A DNA stretch of 56,806 nt, taken from the NCBI GenBank assembly GCA_001915385.1, contig MNQK01000011.1:1-56806 (forward strand), written 5' to 3'. The translations under genes were made by a program, and so were the position numbers. Within the stretch, counting starts at the first letter, position 1. The number at the start of each line of letters is the position of its first letter. The notes under the pieces were generated by a model. The model was not told where the DNA came from and searched no databases. It saw only the letters and a program-made list of their open reading frames with translations. Source of the DNA: Bacteroidales bacterium 52_46 (GTDB lineage Bacteria; Bacteroidota; Bacteroidia; Bacteroidales; Muribaculaceae). This document shows, piece by piece, positions 8,691-15,699 of the stretch.

Positions 8691-9886
8691 AAGGAGATGC
8701 GTTTGCCTTCATAAAATTCCTGGCTTTTCAGCGTCTTACAAGCGAAATCATATTCATCGGCGGTCCATCCGGCAGTCCGGCCGATTTCGAGCAGACTGTC
8801 GGTCAGCGTGTCAATGAGACCGCGGTCATAGTCCGTGTGGCCCGATGTCCGGGCGAGATACCGCAGACTGTCACGCAGCTCCATCGCCCGAAGCAGCGCG
8901 AAGTTTACATTGGGCGCGGGTACAGCCACATTCTCCTCGGTTTTTTCTTCCGGTATATCTCCGTGTACCGCCGACTCGCTCGGGGCTGCATCTTCCGCCG
9001 AAGTAGCTCTTTCCGCCGGCTGTGGTATGCTGTCGGTAATGGCTGTATCTGTCGTTTCCGTCGCGGGAGCAGTGGCCATTGGTGCGGTATTTCTCAAGGA
9101 AATAAGGCTTATTGCAGCTATGGCGACGATGATAAAGGCTATTGTGCCGCTCATGGCACGCAGCCTGAATCGCATCCTCGAGCATGCGGCTTTTACAGCC
9201 GGTGCCCCGGCGGGACGCTGCGCCGGATTGCGCCGGGTGCACCGCCGGCTGATGTGCCCGTAGATGAAACCGCCGTCAATGGCGCGAAGCACGATACCCA
9301 AGGCGTAAACGTCGGCGCGCCGCCAGTCGGATGTCTCGCCGTCGGCGGTCAGCTCGGGCGCGGAGAATCCCGGTGTGCCGCTCACGTTCTTGAACATGTA
9401 GCTTGCCGGATCGTCGCCTAATCCGAAATCAATCACCACGATATTGCCGAGATTGTCGACGAGCAGATTGGACGGTTTCAGGTCGCGGTGCGTTATGTTG
9501 CTGTCGTGTATATAGGCCAGTACGTCGATAAGTTGCCGCGAGAGGCGTCGTCGGTCGGTGCGGGATGCCTTTCCCGAGGCCAGATAGCGGTCGAGTGGAA
9601 TTCCGTCAATCCAGTCCATTATGATTGTGGTGCCGTAGCCCGGTATCTCCTCGCAACTATGCACGCGCACGATATTCCTGTGGCTCAACCGCGACAGCAG
9701 TTCATATTCCTTACGTATCAGTTCGCGACCGAGCACGGAGTCTATTTCGCGACCCGGGCTTTTGGCTACATACCACCGCCCTCCGCGCCGTATGCGCCTC
9801 ACGACGGTGTTGCCGCTCTCCGACAGCGTTATTGATGCCTCAGGGCCGCTGTCGTCGATGAATCCTGATATATCGTAATTTTCCAC
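8636..9886 (-). CDS. Membrane-anchored Ser/Thr protein kinase (Hanks type), 416 aa
   Basis: Residues about 8-235 form a bacterial Hanks kinase: ATP-binding Lys42 (YVAKS), Glu60 of helix C, the catalytic loop HRDLKPSN (133-140, Asp135), the metal-binding DFG (153-155) and the APE motif (176-178). The activation segment is SGTPGF. The C-lobe looks short. One transmembrane segment follows at 247-266 (TIAFIIVAIAAISLISL), then a Thr/Glu/Pro-rich region and a helical tail of about 90 residues, so kinase and tail lie on opposite sides of the inner membrane. The expected P-loop is weak (SESGNTVV), with no GxGxxG. It faces the small putative DNA-binding gene and overlaps it by 55 bp. Confidence 0.92.
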   Translation of the reverse strand: MENYDISGFIDDSGPEASITLSESGNTVVRRIRRGGRWYVAKSPGREIDSVLGRELIRKEYELLSRLSHRNIVRVHSCEEIPGYGTTIIMDWIDGIPLDRYLASGKASRTDRRRLSRQLIDVLAYIHDSNITHRDLKPSNLLVDNLGNIVVIDFGLGDDPASYMFKNVSGTPGFSAPELTADGETSDWRRADVYALGIVLRAIDGGFIYGHISRRCTRRNPAQRPAGAPAVKAACSRMRFRLRAMSGTIAFIIVAIAAISLISLRNTAPMATAPATETTDTAITDSIPQPAERATSAEDAAPSESAVHGDIPEEKTEENVAVPAPNVNFALLRAMELRDSLRYLARTSGHTDYDRGLIDTLTDSLLEIGRTAGWTADEYDFACKTLKSQEFYEGKRISFYIAPASLPPDTLSTVTP

Positions 9887-9890
9887 ATTG

Positions 9891-9898
9891 CAAATATA
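9891..9898 (-). promoter_or_regulatory. -7 element just upstream of the kinase start codon
   Basis: TATATTTG on the minus strand (9898-9891) ends only 4 nt before the kinase ATG at 9886. Transcription would start at or within a few bases of the start codon, implying a leaderless or nearly leaderless mRNA. No clear -33 box is seen. Confidence 0.45.
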
Positions 9899-9954
9899 TA
9901 TAATTTTGTCAAATGCCGAAATCTGAATATGAACAGATATGAACAGGTTTTTGC

Positions 9955-9985
9955 TTGGATAATCTGACGGCGCGGTGTAACTTTG
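9955..9985 (+). promoter_or_regulatory. Promoter of the small membrane protein gene
   Basis: TTG at 9955-9957, exactly 20 nt, then TAACTTTG at 9978-9985. The transcript would begin near 9990, about 35 nt before the ATG at 10027. Confidence 0.7.
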
Positions 9986-10026
9986 ATTTCAAATAATCAA
10001 CCAATCATAATTTAAAATCTAAAAAA

Positions 10027-10527
10027 ATGGAACAAACTAATCGAATTAATGGAAACGTGAAGCAATTTGAAAGTAAACTCGGCTTTCTTAACCCGTCGAC
10101 AACATTTATCGCAAATGCCGCTTTTGCCGGGCTTGCCTTTATCCTTTTCATACTCAACAACTGTTGTGCCATCACGACTGAGAGCGCCGGAGAAGAAATG
10201 GTATCCAACGCATTGACGGCATTGCTTACCGACGGATTAGCCGGAGCAGGCGGCGGATTTCCCAAAATGACATCGGTACTTTTCCAGGGAATAGGCGGTA
10301 TAATCGCTTTCTTGGCACTGTTAGGACTTGTGGCCGGAACCATCATCATACCTGCGAAACGTCACCGTCTGAGCGTTTTCCTCAATTTCATTGTCAGCAG
10401 CTTCATGCTCCTGAGCGCATTTGCCTTTATCCGTTGGAATATAGTGACAATCATCATGGTATTCATAGTCATTCTTCCCTGGATGGCACTTACTCTCATC
10501 AAAAGAGACGACGAAGTGAAACTGTGA
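10027..10527 (+). CDS. Small membrane protein of unknown function, 166 aa
   Basis: Not recognised. It has four likely transmembrane helices: about 27-45 (FIANAAFAGLAFILFIL), 88-107 (GIGGIIAFLALLGLVAGTII), 117-135 (SVFLNFIVSSFMLLSAFAF) and 138-157 (NIVTIIMVFIVILPWMAL). A loop between the first two is rich in Gly and Ala (DGLAGAGGGF). The N-terminus is polar with no signal peptide. A consensus promoter lies 42 bp upstream and no other gene shares its transcript. The hairpin at 10604-10687 follows. Confidence 0.75.
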   Translation: MEQTNRINGNVKQFESKLGFLNPSTTFIANAAFAGLAFILFILNNCCAITTESAGEEMVSNALTALLTDGLAGAGGGFPKMTSVLFQGIGGIIAFLALLGLVAGTIIIPAKRHRLSVFLNFIVSSFMLLSAFAFIRWNIVTIIMVFIVILPWMALTLIKRDDEVKL

Positions 10528-10603
10528 ATCATAGAATGCTATCTCTCAGCTAATTATTGCCTGATGCCAAGCAGAGGGCAATATTGGAATTGAGATTATA
10601 AAC

Positions 10604-10687
10604 AAGCCCGCGGGAAAGGCGAGTGTGTGGAGTTTTATATTTAAGCTGATATCGTTCCGCCACATGCTCGCCAGTTCCGCGGGCTTG
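10604..10687. repeat. Long imperfect hairpin in the 10528-10832 gap
   Basis: Three paired blocks stack in register: CAAGCCCGCGG 10604-10614 with 10677-10687, GGCGAG 10618-10623 with 10667-10672, and TGTGG 10626-10630 with 10660-10664, around an AT-rich loop. It sits between the convergent membrane protein and alanine dehydrogenase genes. The gap otherwise holds only a broken copy of the GC-rich palindrome at 10769; I see no gene in it. Confidence 0.55.
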
Positions 10688-10768
10688 CTATGATTAAATT
10701 TGTCGCAGATAGTACTTGAGGGTGTTGCTCCACTCAATGAACGAATTTGCAAGGACGCTATGCCGTAT

Positions 10769-10786
10769 GGGGCGGGGGCGCCTCGC
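10769..10786. repeat. Truncated single arm of the GC-rich palindrome family
   Basis: The sequence around GGGGCGGGGGCGCCTCGC matches the left arm of the palindromes at 12.15, 20.94, 24.6 and 56.6 kb, but the partner arm is missing. It is probably a decayed copy. Confidence 0.5.
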
Positions 10787-10832
10787 TGAATATTATTTAT
10801 TGTCTCTCGAAAAGTTTATGCTTTGGGCGGCC

Positions 10833-11942
10833 TCAGTCGAGGTTGAGGGGAGTATAGGGCATGTCCCAGGCTTCGGCCACGGCTTCGAAGGTGATTTTGC
10901 CGTCGACTATGTTTACGCCGTCGGCGAGTCCTTTGTCGGCTTTGCATGCGTCGCGCCAGTCCATGTCGGCCAGACGGAGCGTGTAGGGGAGGGTGGCGTT
11001 GGTGAGCGCCATGGTCGAGGTATAGGGCACGGCGCCCGGTATGTTGGCTACGGCGTAGTGTATTATGCCGTCGACTTCATAGACGGGGTCGGAGTGGGTG
11101 GTGGCGTGCGACGTCTCGAAGCATCCGCCCTGGTCGATGGCAACGTCGACGATGACCGAACCTTTGCGCATCATCGGGAGCATGTCGGCGGTAATCAGTT
11201 TGGGCGCTTTGGCTCCCGGTATCAGTACCGAGCCGATGACGAGGTCGGTCGATGGCAGTTCCTGTTCGATATTGTGGCGCGAGGAGAAAAGAGTCTTTAC
11301 ATTTTTCGGCATCACTTCGGCAAGATGACGGAGCGTTGGCAACGAGATATCGGTGATGGTCACGTCGGCACCTAATCCGGCAGCCATAAGCGCGGCATTG
11401 CGTCCTACGACGCCTCCGCCGAGTACCAGCACCTTGGCCGGTTTCACTCCCGGTACGCCTCCGAGCAGCACACCGCGTCCGCCCTGCGGTTTTTCGAGGA
11501 AACGGCATCCTTCCTGCACTGACATTCGGCCTGCTACCTCGCTCATGGGTATGAGTAGCGGCAATCCGCCCTGCGGTCCTACAACGGTCTCGTAGGCGAT
11601 GCATGTTGCTCCAGACTCCAGCATTGCTACGGTCAGTTCGCGGTCGCTCGCGAAATGGAAATAGGTGAACAGCAACTGGCCTTTCTTCACTAATTTGTAT
11701 TCCGGCTCAATCGGCTCCTTGACCTTGACTATCATGTCGGCTGCGGCGTATGTCGCTTCGATTGTAGGCAAAATCTCGGCGCCCGCTTTGACGTATTCGT
11801 CGTCGGCAAAACCCGACCCTTCTCCGGCGGTATGCTGCACATATACTTTGTGGCCGTGCTTGACGAGTTCCTTTACTCCCGACGGGGTCATGCCCACGCG
11901 GTTCTCATTGTTTTTAATCTCTTTTGGAATACCGATAATCAT
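10833..11942 (-). CDS. ald: Alanine dehydrogenase, 369 aa
   Basis: A cytoplasmic NAD-dependent enzyme that interconverts L-alanine and pyruvate plus ammonia. The family residues are present at the standard positions: Arg15 (NENRVGMTP) and Lys75 (KVKEP) for substrate, His96 (YFHFA) and Asp270 (DVAIDQGG) for catalysis, and the Rossmann loop LGGGVVG (174-180). The length is as usual for the family. It is transcribed alone from a consensus promoter at 11995-12025, and converges on the small membrane protein gene. No regulator is next to it. Confidence 0.97.
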   Translation of the reverse strand: MIIGIPKEIKNNENRVGMTPSGVKELVKHGHKVYVQHTAGEGSGFADDEYVKAGAEILPTIEATYAAADMIVKVKEPIEPEYKLVKKGQLLFTYFHFASDRELTVAMLESGATCIAYETVVGPQGGLPLLIPMSEVAGRMSVQEGCRFLEKPQGGRGVLLGGVPGVKPAKVLVLGGGVVGRNAALMAAGLGADVTITDISLPTLRHLAEVMPKNVKTLFSSRHNIEQELPSTDLVIGSVLIPGAKAPKLITADMLPMMRKGSVIVDVAIDQGGCFETSHATTHSDPVYEVDGIIHYAVANIPGAVPYTSTMALTNATLPYTLRLADMDWRDACKADKGLADGVNIVDGKITFEAVAEAWDMPYTPLNLD

Positions 11943-11994
11943 GGGATAATTTGATTTAAAGTATTACAACATTATGTGAAATATTCTCTAATCC

Positions 11995-12025
11995 CAAATA
12001 TACACCAAAATCATTATTCCGCAAA
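11995..12025 (-). promoter_or_regulatory. Promoter of ald
   Basis: On the minus strand TTTG (12025-12022), 19 nt, TATATTTG (12002-11995). This predicts a leader of about 45 nt before the ATG at 11942. Confidence 0.7.
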
Positions 12026-12122
12026 TATTCCAGCGGAAAAAATCAGCGGAATCATGCGTATACAATAATATTTCGTATTTTTGAAAAATCCGACAAATTG
12101 GTATCATTAGGTGTCAAAATTT

Positions 12123-12272
12123 GCATCCCAATGCTGTTTACTTTAGGGGTATAGATAGGGGCGAGGGCGTCTCGCCCTCGGGATATTATTCCTACATGCT
12201 GAAAGTTACCACGGGGGCGAGACGCCCCCGCCCCTATCAACTCCGCTTACGTAAACAGCATTGAATCGCGTC
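12123..12272. repeat. GC-rich double-hairpin palindrome (REP/BIME-like), copy 1
   Basis: Each arm is itself a hairpin. The left core is CGAGGGCG TCT CGCCCTCG (12162-12180) and the right core is CGGGGGCG AGA CGCCCCCG (12212-12231). The two arms are inverted copies bounded by GATAGGGGCG (12154) and CGCCCCTATC (ending 12238). An outer pair, AATGCTGTTTA (from 12130) and TAAACAGCATT (from 12252), extends the symmetry, and ATTGAATCGCGTC closes the right side. It fills most of the gap between the ald promoter and the next hairpin, and no gene is seen. Confidence 0.8.
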
Positions 12273-12302
12273 TATACAAATTCGTTTGAGTTTTGCAAGC
12301 TA

Positions 12303-12353
12303 CCACAACAAGTTGATGGCACATCTTCTACATGTGCCATCAACTTGTTGTGG
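12303..12353. terminator. 22-bp perfect hairpin at the end of the dut operon
   Basis: Arms 12303-12324 and 12332-12353 are perfect inverted copies (starting CCACAACAAGTTG) around a 7-nt loop. It lies 19 bp past the DUF4292 stop codon on the minus strand. There is no strong T-run on that strand, so a role in ending or protecting the operon mRNA is inferred. Confidence 0.6.
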
Positions 12354-12372
12354 GCCTTTGATTATTAATCCT

Positions 12373-13227
12373 TTAATTCTCCTGGAGGGATTTGGCGAGG
12401 GCGCGGGGTGAGAGGCGTTTGTAGCCGGAGGGGTTACGCCAGCGGGCGCTTGAGGGGACTTCCCATTTCACTTTGTTGAAATCGAATGTGATGGTGGCGT
12501 CGATGGCGGTTTTGCCTACCTTGGTAGCTATGGCTATGCGTTCCATGAAGCGGGAACCGTCGATTTCCGCAGGGGATGAGTAGGTGCAGCCGTAGAGCTT
12601 CGACTCGGTGTTGAATACCAGTGACATCAGTGCGTTCGACTCCTTGGAGAACTTGAACTGGTATTCAATCTTGCCGTTGATTCTGGAGCGCGGGGTCATA
12701 ATCCATTGGTTGTCGGGAGTGTCGGTCAGGGTGACCCCGGAGAGCATTTTGTCGGTCAGGGTACCGCGCCCGTTGATGAACGGCCGTCCGAGCAATGCAT
12801 CCTGAATGTCGCCGATGGAGAGCGACGCGCCGGCAAAAATATCCTTTATCGGTTCGGCGATGTAGTATTTGTGCAGCTTGTCGGCTGCATATACCGAGTC
12901 GGAGTTGACATACATGTTGGCTACCTCCATGCCGAGTACACGCAGGGTGATGTATATGTCGCGGTCGCGGCGCATGTAGATGCGTCCGCTCAGCGAAATT
13001 TTCTGCGGTGATTTCACTGCAATCTTTACCGGCAGATTTAGTTGTGTCCAGGGCAGATTGGCCGCCGCCACATCGCGTGCCCTTTCGGCGAGAGTCATTT
13101 CAGTGGCATCGCCCGTGCCGCTTATGGCGGCAGATCGGGAGGCGCGGCATCCGGTAAGAGCCGCTACGGATATTATGGCGGCAATGGCGGCAAGTGCCGC
13201 TATGCGCAGTATGCGAGGCAGTTTCAT
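12373..13227 (-). CDS. DUF4292 family lipoprotein, 284 aa
   Basis: An envelope lipoprotein: signal peptide with a lipobox (AALTGC, Cys about 27), then a beta-rich domain (VKIAVKSPQKISLSGRIYMRRDRDIYITLRVLGMEVANMYVNSDSVYAADK) with the LolA/LppX-like pattern seen in the DUF4292 family. The precise function is not known. The start codon overlaps the stop of the upstream TPR gene by four bases (ATGA), so they are translationally coupled. In Bacteroidales the order dut-TPR-DUF4292 is common and is often followed by an EnvC-like peptidase gene (from memory); here a hairpin ends the operon instead. Confidence 0.85.
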   Translation of the reverse strand: MKLPRILRIAALAAIAAIISVAALTGCRASRSAAISGTGDATEMTLAERARDVAAANLPWTQLNLPVKIAVKSPQKISLSGRIYMRRDRDIYITLRVLGMEVANMYVNSDSVYAADKLHKYYIAEPIKDIFAGASLSIGDIQDALLGRPFINGRGTLTDKMLSGVTLTDTPDNQWIMTPRSRINGKIEYQFKFSKESNALMSLVFNTESKLYGCTYSSPAEIDGSRFMERIAIATKVGKTAIDATITFDFNKVKWEVPSSARWRNPSGYKRLSPRALAKSLQEN

Positions 13228-14993
13228 TCGTGGAAATAAGTCTTGTATTTCACTTTGCGCGCGAGGAGTTCGTTCGACGGGTCAAGCTCGAGCGCTTTCT
13301 TCCAGAACTCCACCGCCTGATCGGGAAGCTGATTCCAGAAGTAAATATCGCCGGCATGGGTATAATATTCGGCCGAAATATTCTCGTCGCTGCTGTTGGC
13401 GAGGGCGCGGTCGATATACTCCTTGGCCCTCTTGTAGTCCTTTTGCTTGAAGAGTATCCAGGCGTACGTGTCGATATAGATGGGGTTGTCGGGCTCTTCG
13501 GCCAAAGTGGAGAAACTCAGCTCGTTGGCACGGTCGAGAAGTTCGGGGTCATCCGAACCGGAGAGGTGGTAAGCGAAATTGTTGCACGCAAGGACATTGT
13601 GGGGATTTAGCTCAATCGCATCGGCATAATATACGGCGGCGCTGTCGAGCTGATTGATACCCGAATAGAAGTCGGCGATATTTGAAAGATACTCCGAGCG
13701 GACGGCAATATTGGTGGAATCGGTCAGCTCGTAGGCACGATACATTTCCTCAATAGCCCGGCCTGTATTCCTGTCCTTGTCGGCAAGATAGAGAGCGGAG
13801 GAGAGAAGGCGGTGTATGTCGGGGTCACTTTCGTGGTATTTGAGGGCGCGCTCCATGGTCGACTCGGCGCGGGCATAATTCTCATCCTGCAGATACAGCA
13901 CGCCGGCGCGTATCCAGTTGGCATTGTCCTCCGGCTGAAGGTCAAGCACCGGTTCCATCTGTTCGGCAGCGGCCTTATATTTTTCCTGTACTGACAGGAA
14001 ATCGGCGTAAAGGCTGCGTATTGACGGTTCCTGCGGATTCTTGTCTATGACGCGGTTGAACAGTGCGTTGACGTGCGGCAGATAAGTAGAGTCATTGATA
14101 AGGTCGCGGGTATAGTCAAGCAGTATCTCATGCTTGTCGTCGATGTCGAGGTCGGTCTCGAGCAACGCGCGATCAATCTCGCGCGAATAGCCGATGGTGT
14201 CGCCGCTGTTTTTGTAGAACTGGGCGAGCATGAATGCCGCCGAGCCGCTTTCGGGGTCGACTTCGCAGGCCTTGCTGTAGTACACGAGAGCAGAATCGGG
14301 CTTGCCCTGCACCTCGAAATACCGTCCGGCGAAACTGTAGCACTCGGGATTGAGCGGCGACGATGTTATCGCGCCGTGTATCTCCCGCAGAGCGCTGACC
14401 GAGTCGTCGAGAAACGCGTAGATGGCTGTCTTGCGGCGAGTCAGTTCCATGCTTTTACCTGCCGTTACTTCAAGCCGTTCGAGGCGGTCGATGGCACGCC
14501 TCACCATCACGGTGTCCTCGCTCGAGAGGAGTGCGTCGATATATGATACCGCGATGTCGCTGCGCGAAGGGTTGAGGGAGTCGACGACGTGAAGCACTTC
14601 AATCTGGCGCGCGGTATTGCCCGTGCTCCCCATCAGCTGGCTGTAGTAGTAGGCGTTGGTATAGTCGGTGGGGTCAGCTTCGAATTTTCTGCGCAGCAGG
14701 TCGATGCCTTCGAGCATGAGCGGCTCGTCACGCTTCACCATCATGACGTAGTTGAGACCGAGTTCGGAATAGTAGTCGGAGTTGGTGGAGTCGAGTTCGT
14801 AGGCGCGTTTATACAGTTCGTAGGTGGCGCCGGAGTTGCCGAGCGCGTTCTGCCGCTGGGCTTCCCCGTAGATATATTCGGCCTTGCGGTGGCGCGCTTC
14901 GTCGTCCCACCGCGCCCTGTCACGGGCTACGATTGTGAGGCACACGCTAAGAGCGGCCACGGCTACGGTTATTGTTCGTGAAAAATGTCTCAT
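13224..14993 (-). CDS. Exported tetratricopeptide-repeat protein, 589 aa
   Basis: A signal peptide (MRHFSRTITVAVAALSVCLTIVA) is followed by about fourteen TPR-like helical pairs up to the C-terminus (for example AQRQNALGNSGATYELYKRA, PDSALVYYSKACEVDPESG, DSAAVYYADAIELNPHNV, PDQAVEFWKKALELDP). TPR proteins are binding scaffolds; this one should act in the periplasm or at the outer membrane. It lies between dut (32 bp gap) and the DUF4292 lipoprotein (4-bp overlap), so the two envelope proteins probably work together (inference). Confidence 0.9.
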   Translation of the reverse strand: MRHFSRTITVAVAALSVCLTIVARDRARWDDEARHRKAEYIYGEAQRQNALGNSGATYELYKRAYELDSTNSDYYSELGLNYVMMVKRDEPLMLEGIDLLRRKFEADPTDYTNAYYYSQLMGSTGNTARQIEVLHVVDSLNPSRSDIAVSYIDALLSSEDTVMVRRAIDRLERLEVTAGKSMELTRRKTAIYAFLDDSVSALREIHGAITSSPLNPECYSFAGRYFEVQGKPDSALVYYSKACEVDPESGSAAFMLAQFYKNSGDTIGYSREIDRALLETDLDIDDKHEILLDYTRDLINDSTYLPHVNALFNRVIDKNPQEPSIRSLYADFLSVQEKYKAAAEQMEPVLDLQPEDNANWIRAGVLYLQDENYARAESTMERALKYHESDPDIHRLLSSALYLADKDRNTGRAIEEMYRAYELTDSTNIAVRSEYLSNIADFYSGINQLDSAAVYYADAIELNPHNVLACNNFAYHLSGSDDPELLDRANELSFSTLAEEPDNPIYIDTYAWILFKQKDYKRAKEYIDRALANSSDENISAEYYTHAGDIYFWNQLPDQAVEFWKKALELDPSNELLARKVKYKTYFHE

Positions 14994-15025
14994 TGCGATT
15001 GTTCTCGGTTAGCGGTAAGGCGCGT

Positions 15026-15469
15026 TTATTCCGTGCCGGAGTGGCCGAAGGCGCCGTCGCCGCGCACGGTTTCGTCGATTCGTTCCACCTGTTCCCATTC
15101 CACACGGTCATAACGTGCTATCACCATCTGGCATATACGCTCGCCGTCGTTGATTACAAACGGTTCTTTCGACAGATTGATTACTATGATGCCTACCTCG
15201 CCGCGGTAGTCGGAATCGACAGTGCCGGGAGCGTTGGCGATAGTGATGCCGTGTTTTAGGGCAAGACCTGAACGCGGACGTATCTGGCATTCGTAGCCGC
15301 GCGGCAGCTGCAGATACAATCCGGTGGGTACGAGTACGCGTTCAAGAGGCTGGAGCACAATGGGGTGCTTCACAAATGCGCGTACGTCCATGCCCGACGA
15401 GCCGGGAGTGGCGTATGCCGGCAGCGGATGGTGCGACCGGTTGATTATTTTGACTTTAAGAGTTTCCAT
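15026..15469 (-). CDS. dut: dUTP diphosphatase, 147 aa
   Basis: Hydrolyses dUTP to dUMP and diphosphate, keeping uracil out of DNA and feeding dTMP synthesis. All five motifs of the trimeric family are present: GSSGMDVRA (23-31), RPRSGLA (64-70), NAPGTVDSDYRGE (79-91, with the catalytic Asp), GERICQMV (109-116) and RGDGAFGHSG (136-145, the P-loop-like tail). The last motif has Ala where Gly is usual. It is the first gene of the dut-TPR-DUF4292 operon. Confidence 0.97.
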   Translation of the reverse strand: METLKVKIINRSHHPLPAYATPGSSGMDVRAFVKHPIVLQPLERVLVPTGLYLQLPRGYECQIRPRSGLALKHGITIANAPGTVDSDYRGEVGIIVINLSKEPFVINDGERICQMVIARYDRVEWEQVERIDETVRGDGAFGHSGTE

Positions 15470-15517
15470 GTTATTCTGTCGTGACTGATATTTTAACCAT
15501 TGATATTATGTATAACG

Positions 15518-15525
15518 CAAAAATA
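15518..15525 (-). promoter_or_regulatory. Possible promoter of the dut operon
   Basis: TATTTTTG on the minus strand fits the -7 consensus, about 49 nt before the ATG. No clear -33 box is seen. Confidence 0.4.
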
Positions 15526-15575
15526 GTTAAAATATCGTGAGTATTAGAGTTTTTTAAATTAAAATTACATAATGG

Positions 15576-15608
15576 TTGGTACATATAACGCAAATTAATC
15601 TACCTTTG
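15576..15608 (+). promoter_or_regulatory. Promoter of the outer-membrane protein-lipA transcript
   Basis: TTGG at 15576, about 22 nt, then TACCTTTG at 15601-15608. The leader would be about 85 nt long. Confidence 0.6.
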
Positions 15609-15699
15609 TTGTCACAATCGGCATAGTGTATGCGTAATTATATATGACAGTCTCTCCGCGCTACATTCAACCAATATTTTTCAACGTTTATTTATCAAG

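Noticed and set aside
10716..11375. 219-codon plus-strand frame over the end of ald
   Set aside because: Most of it is antisense to ald; no promoter or recognisable domain, and the composition is odd (Gly/Val/Tyr-rich).
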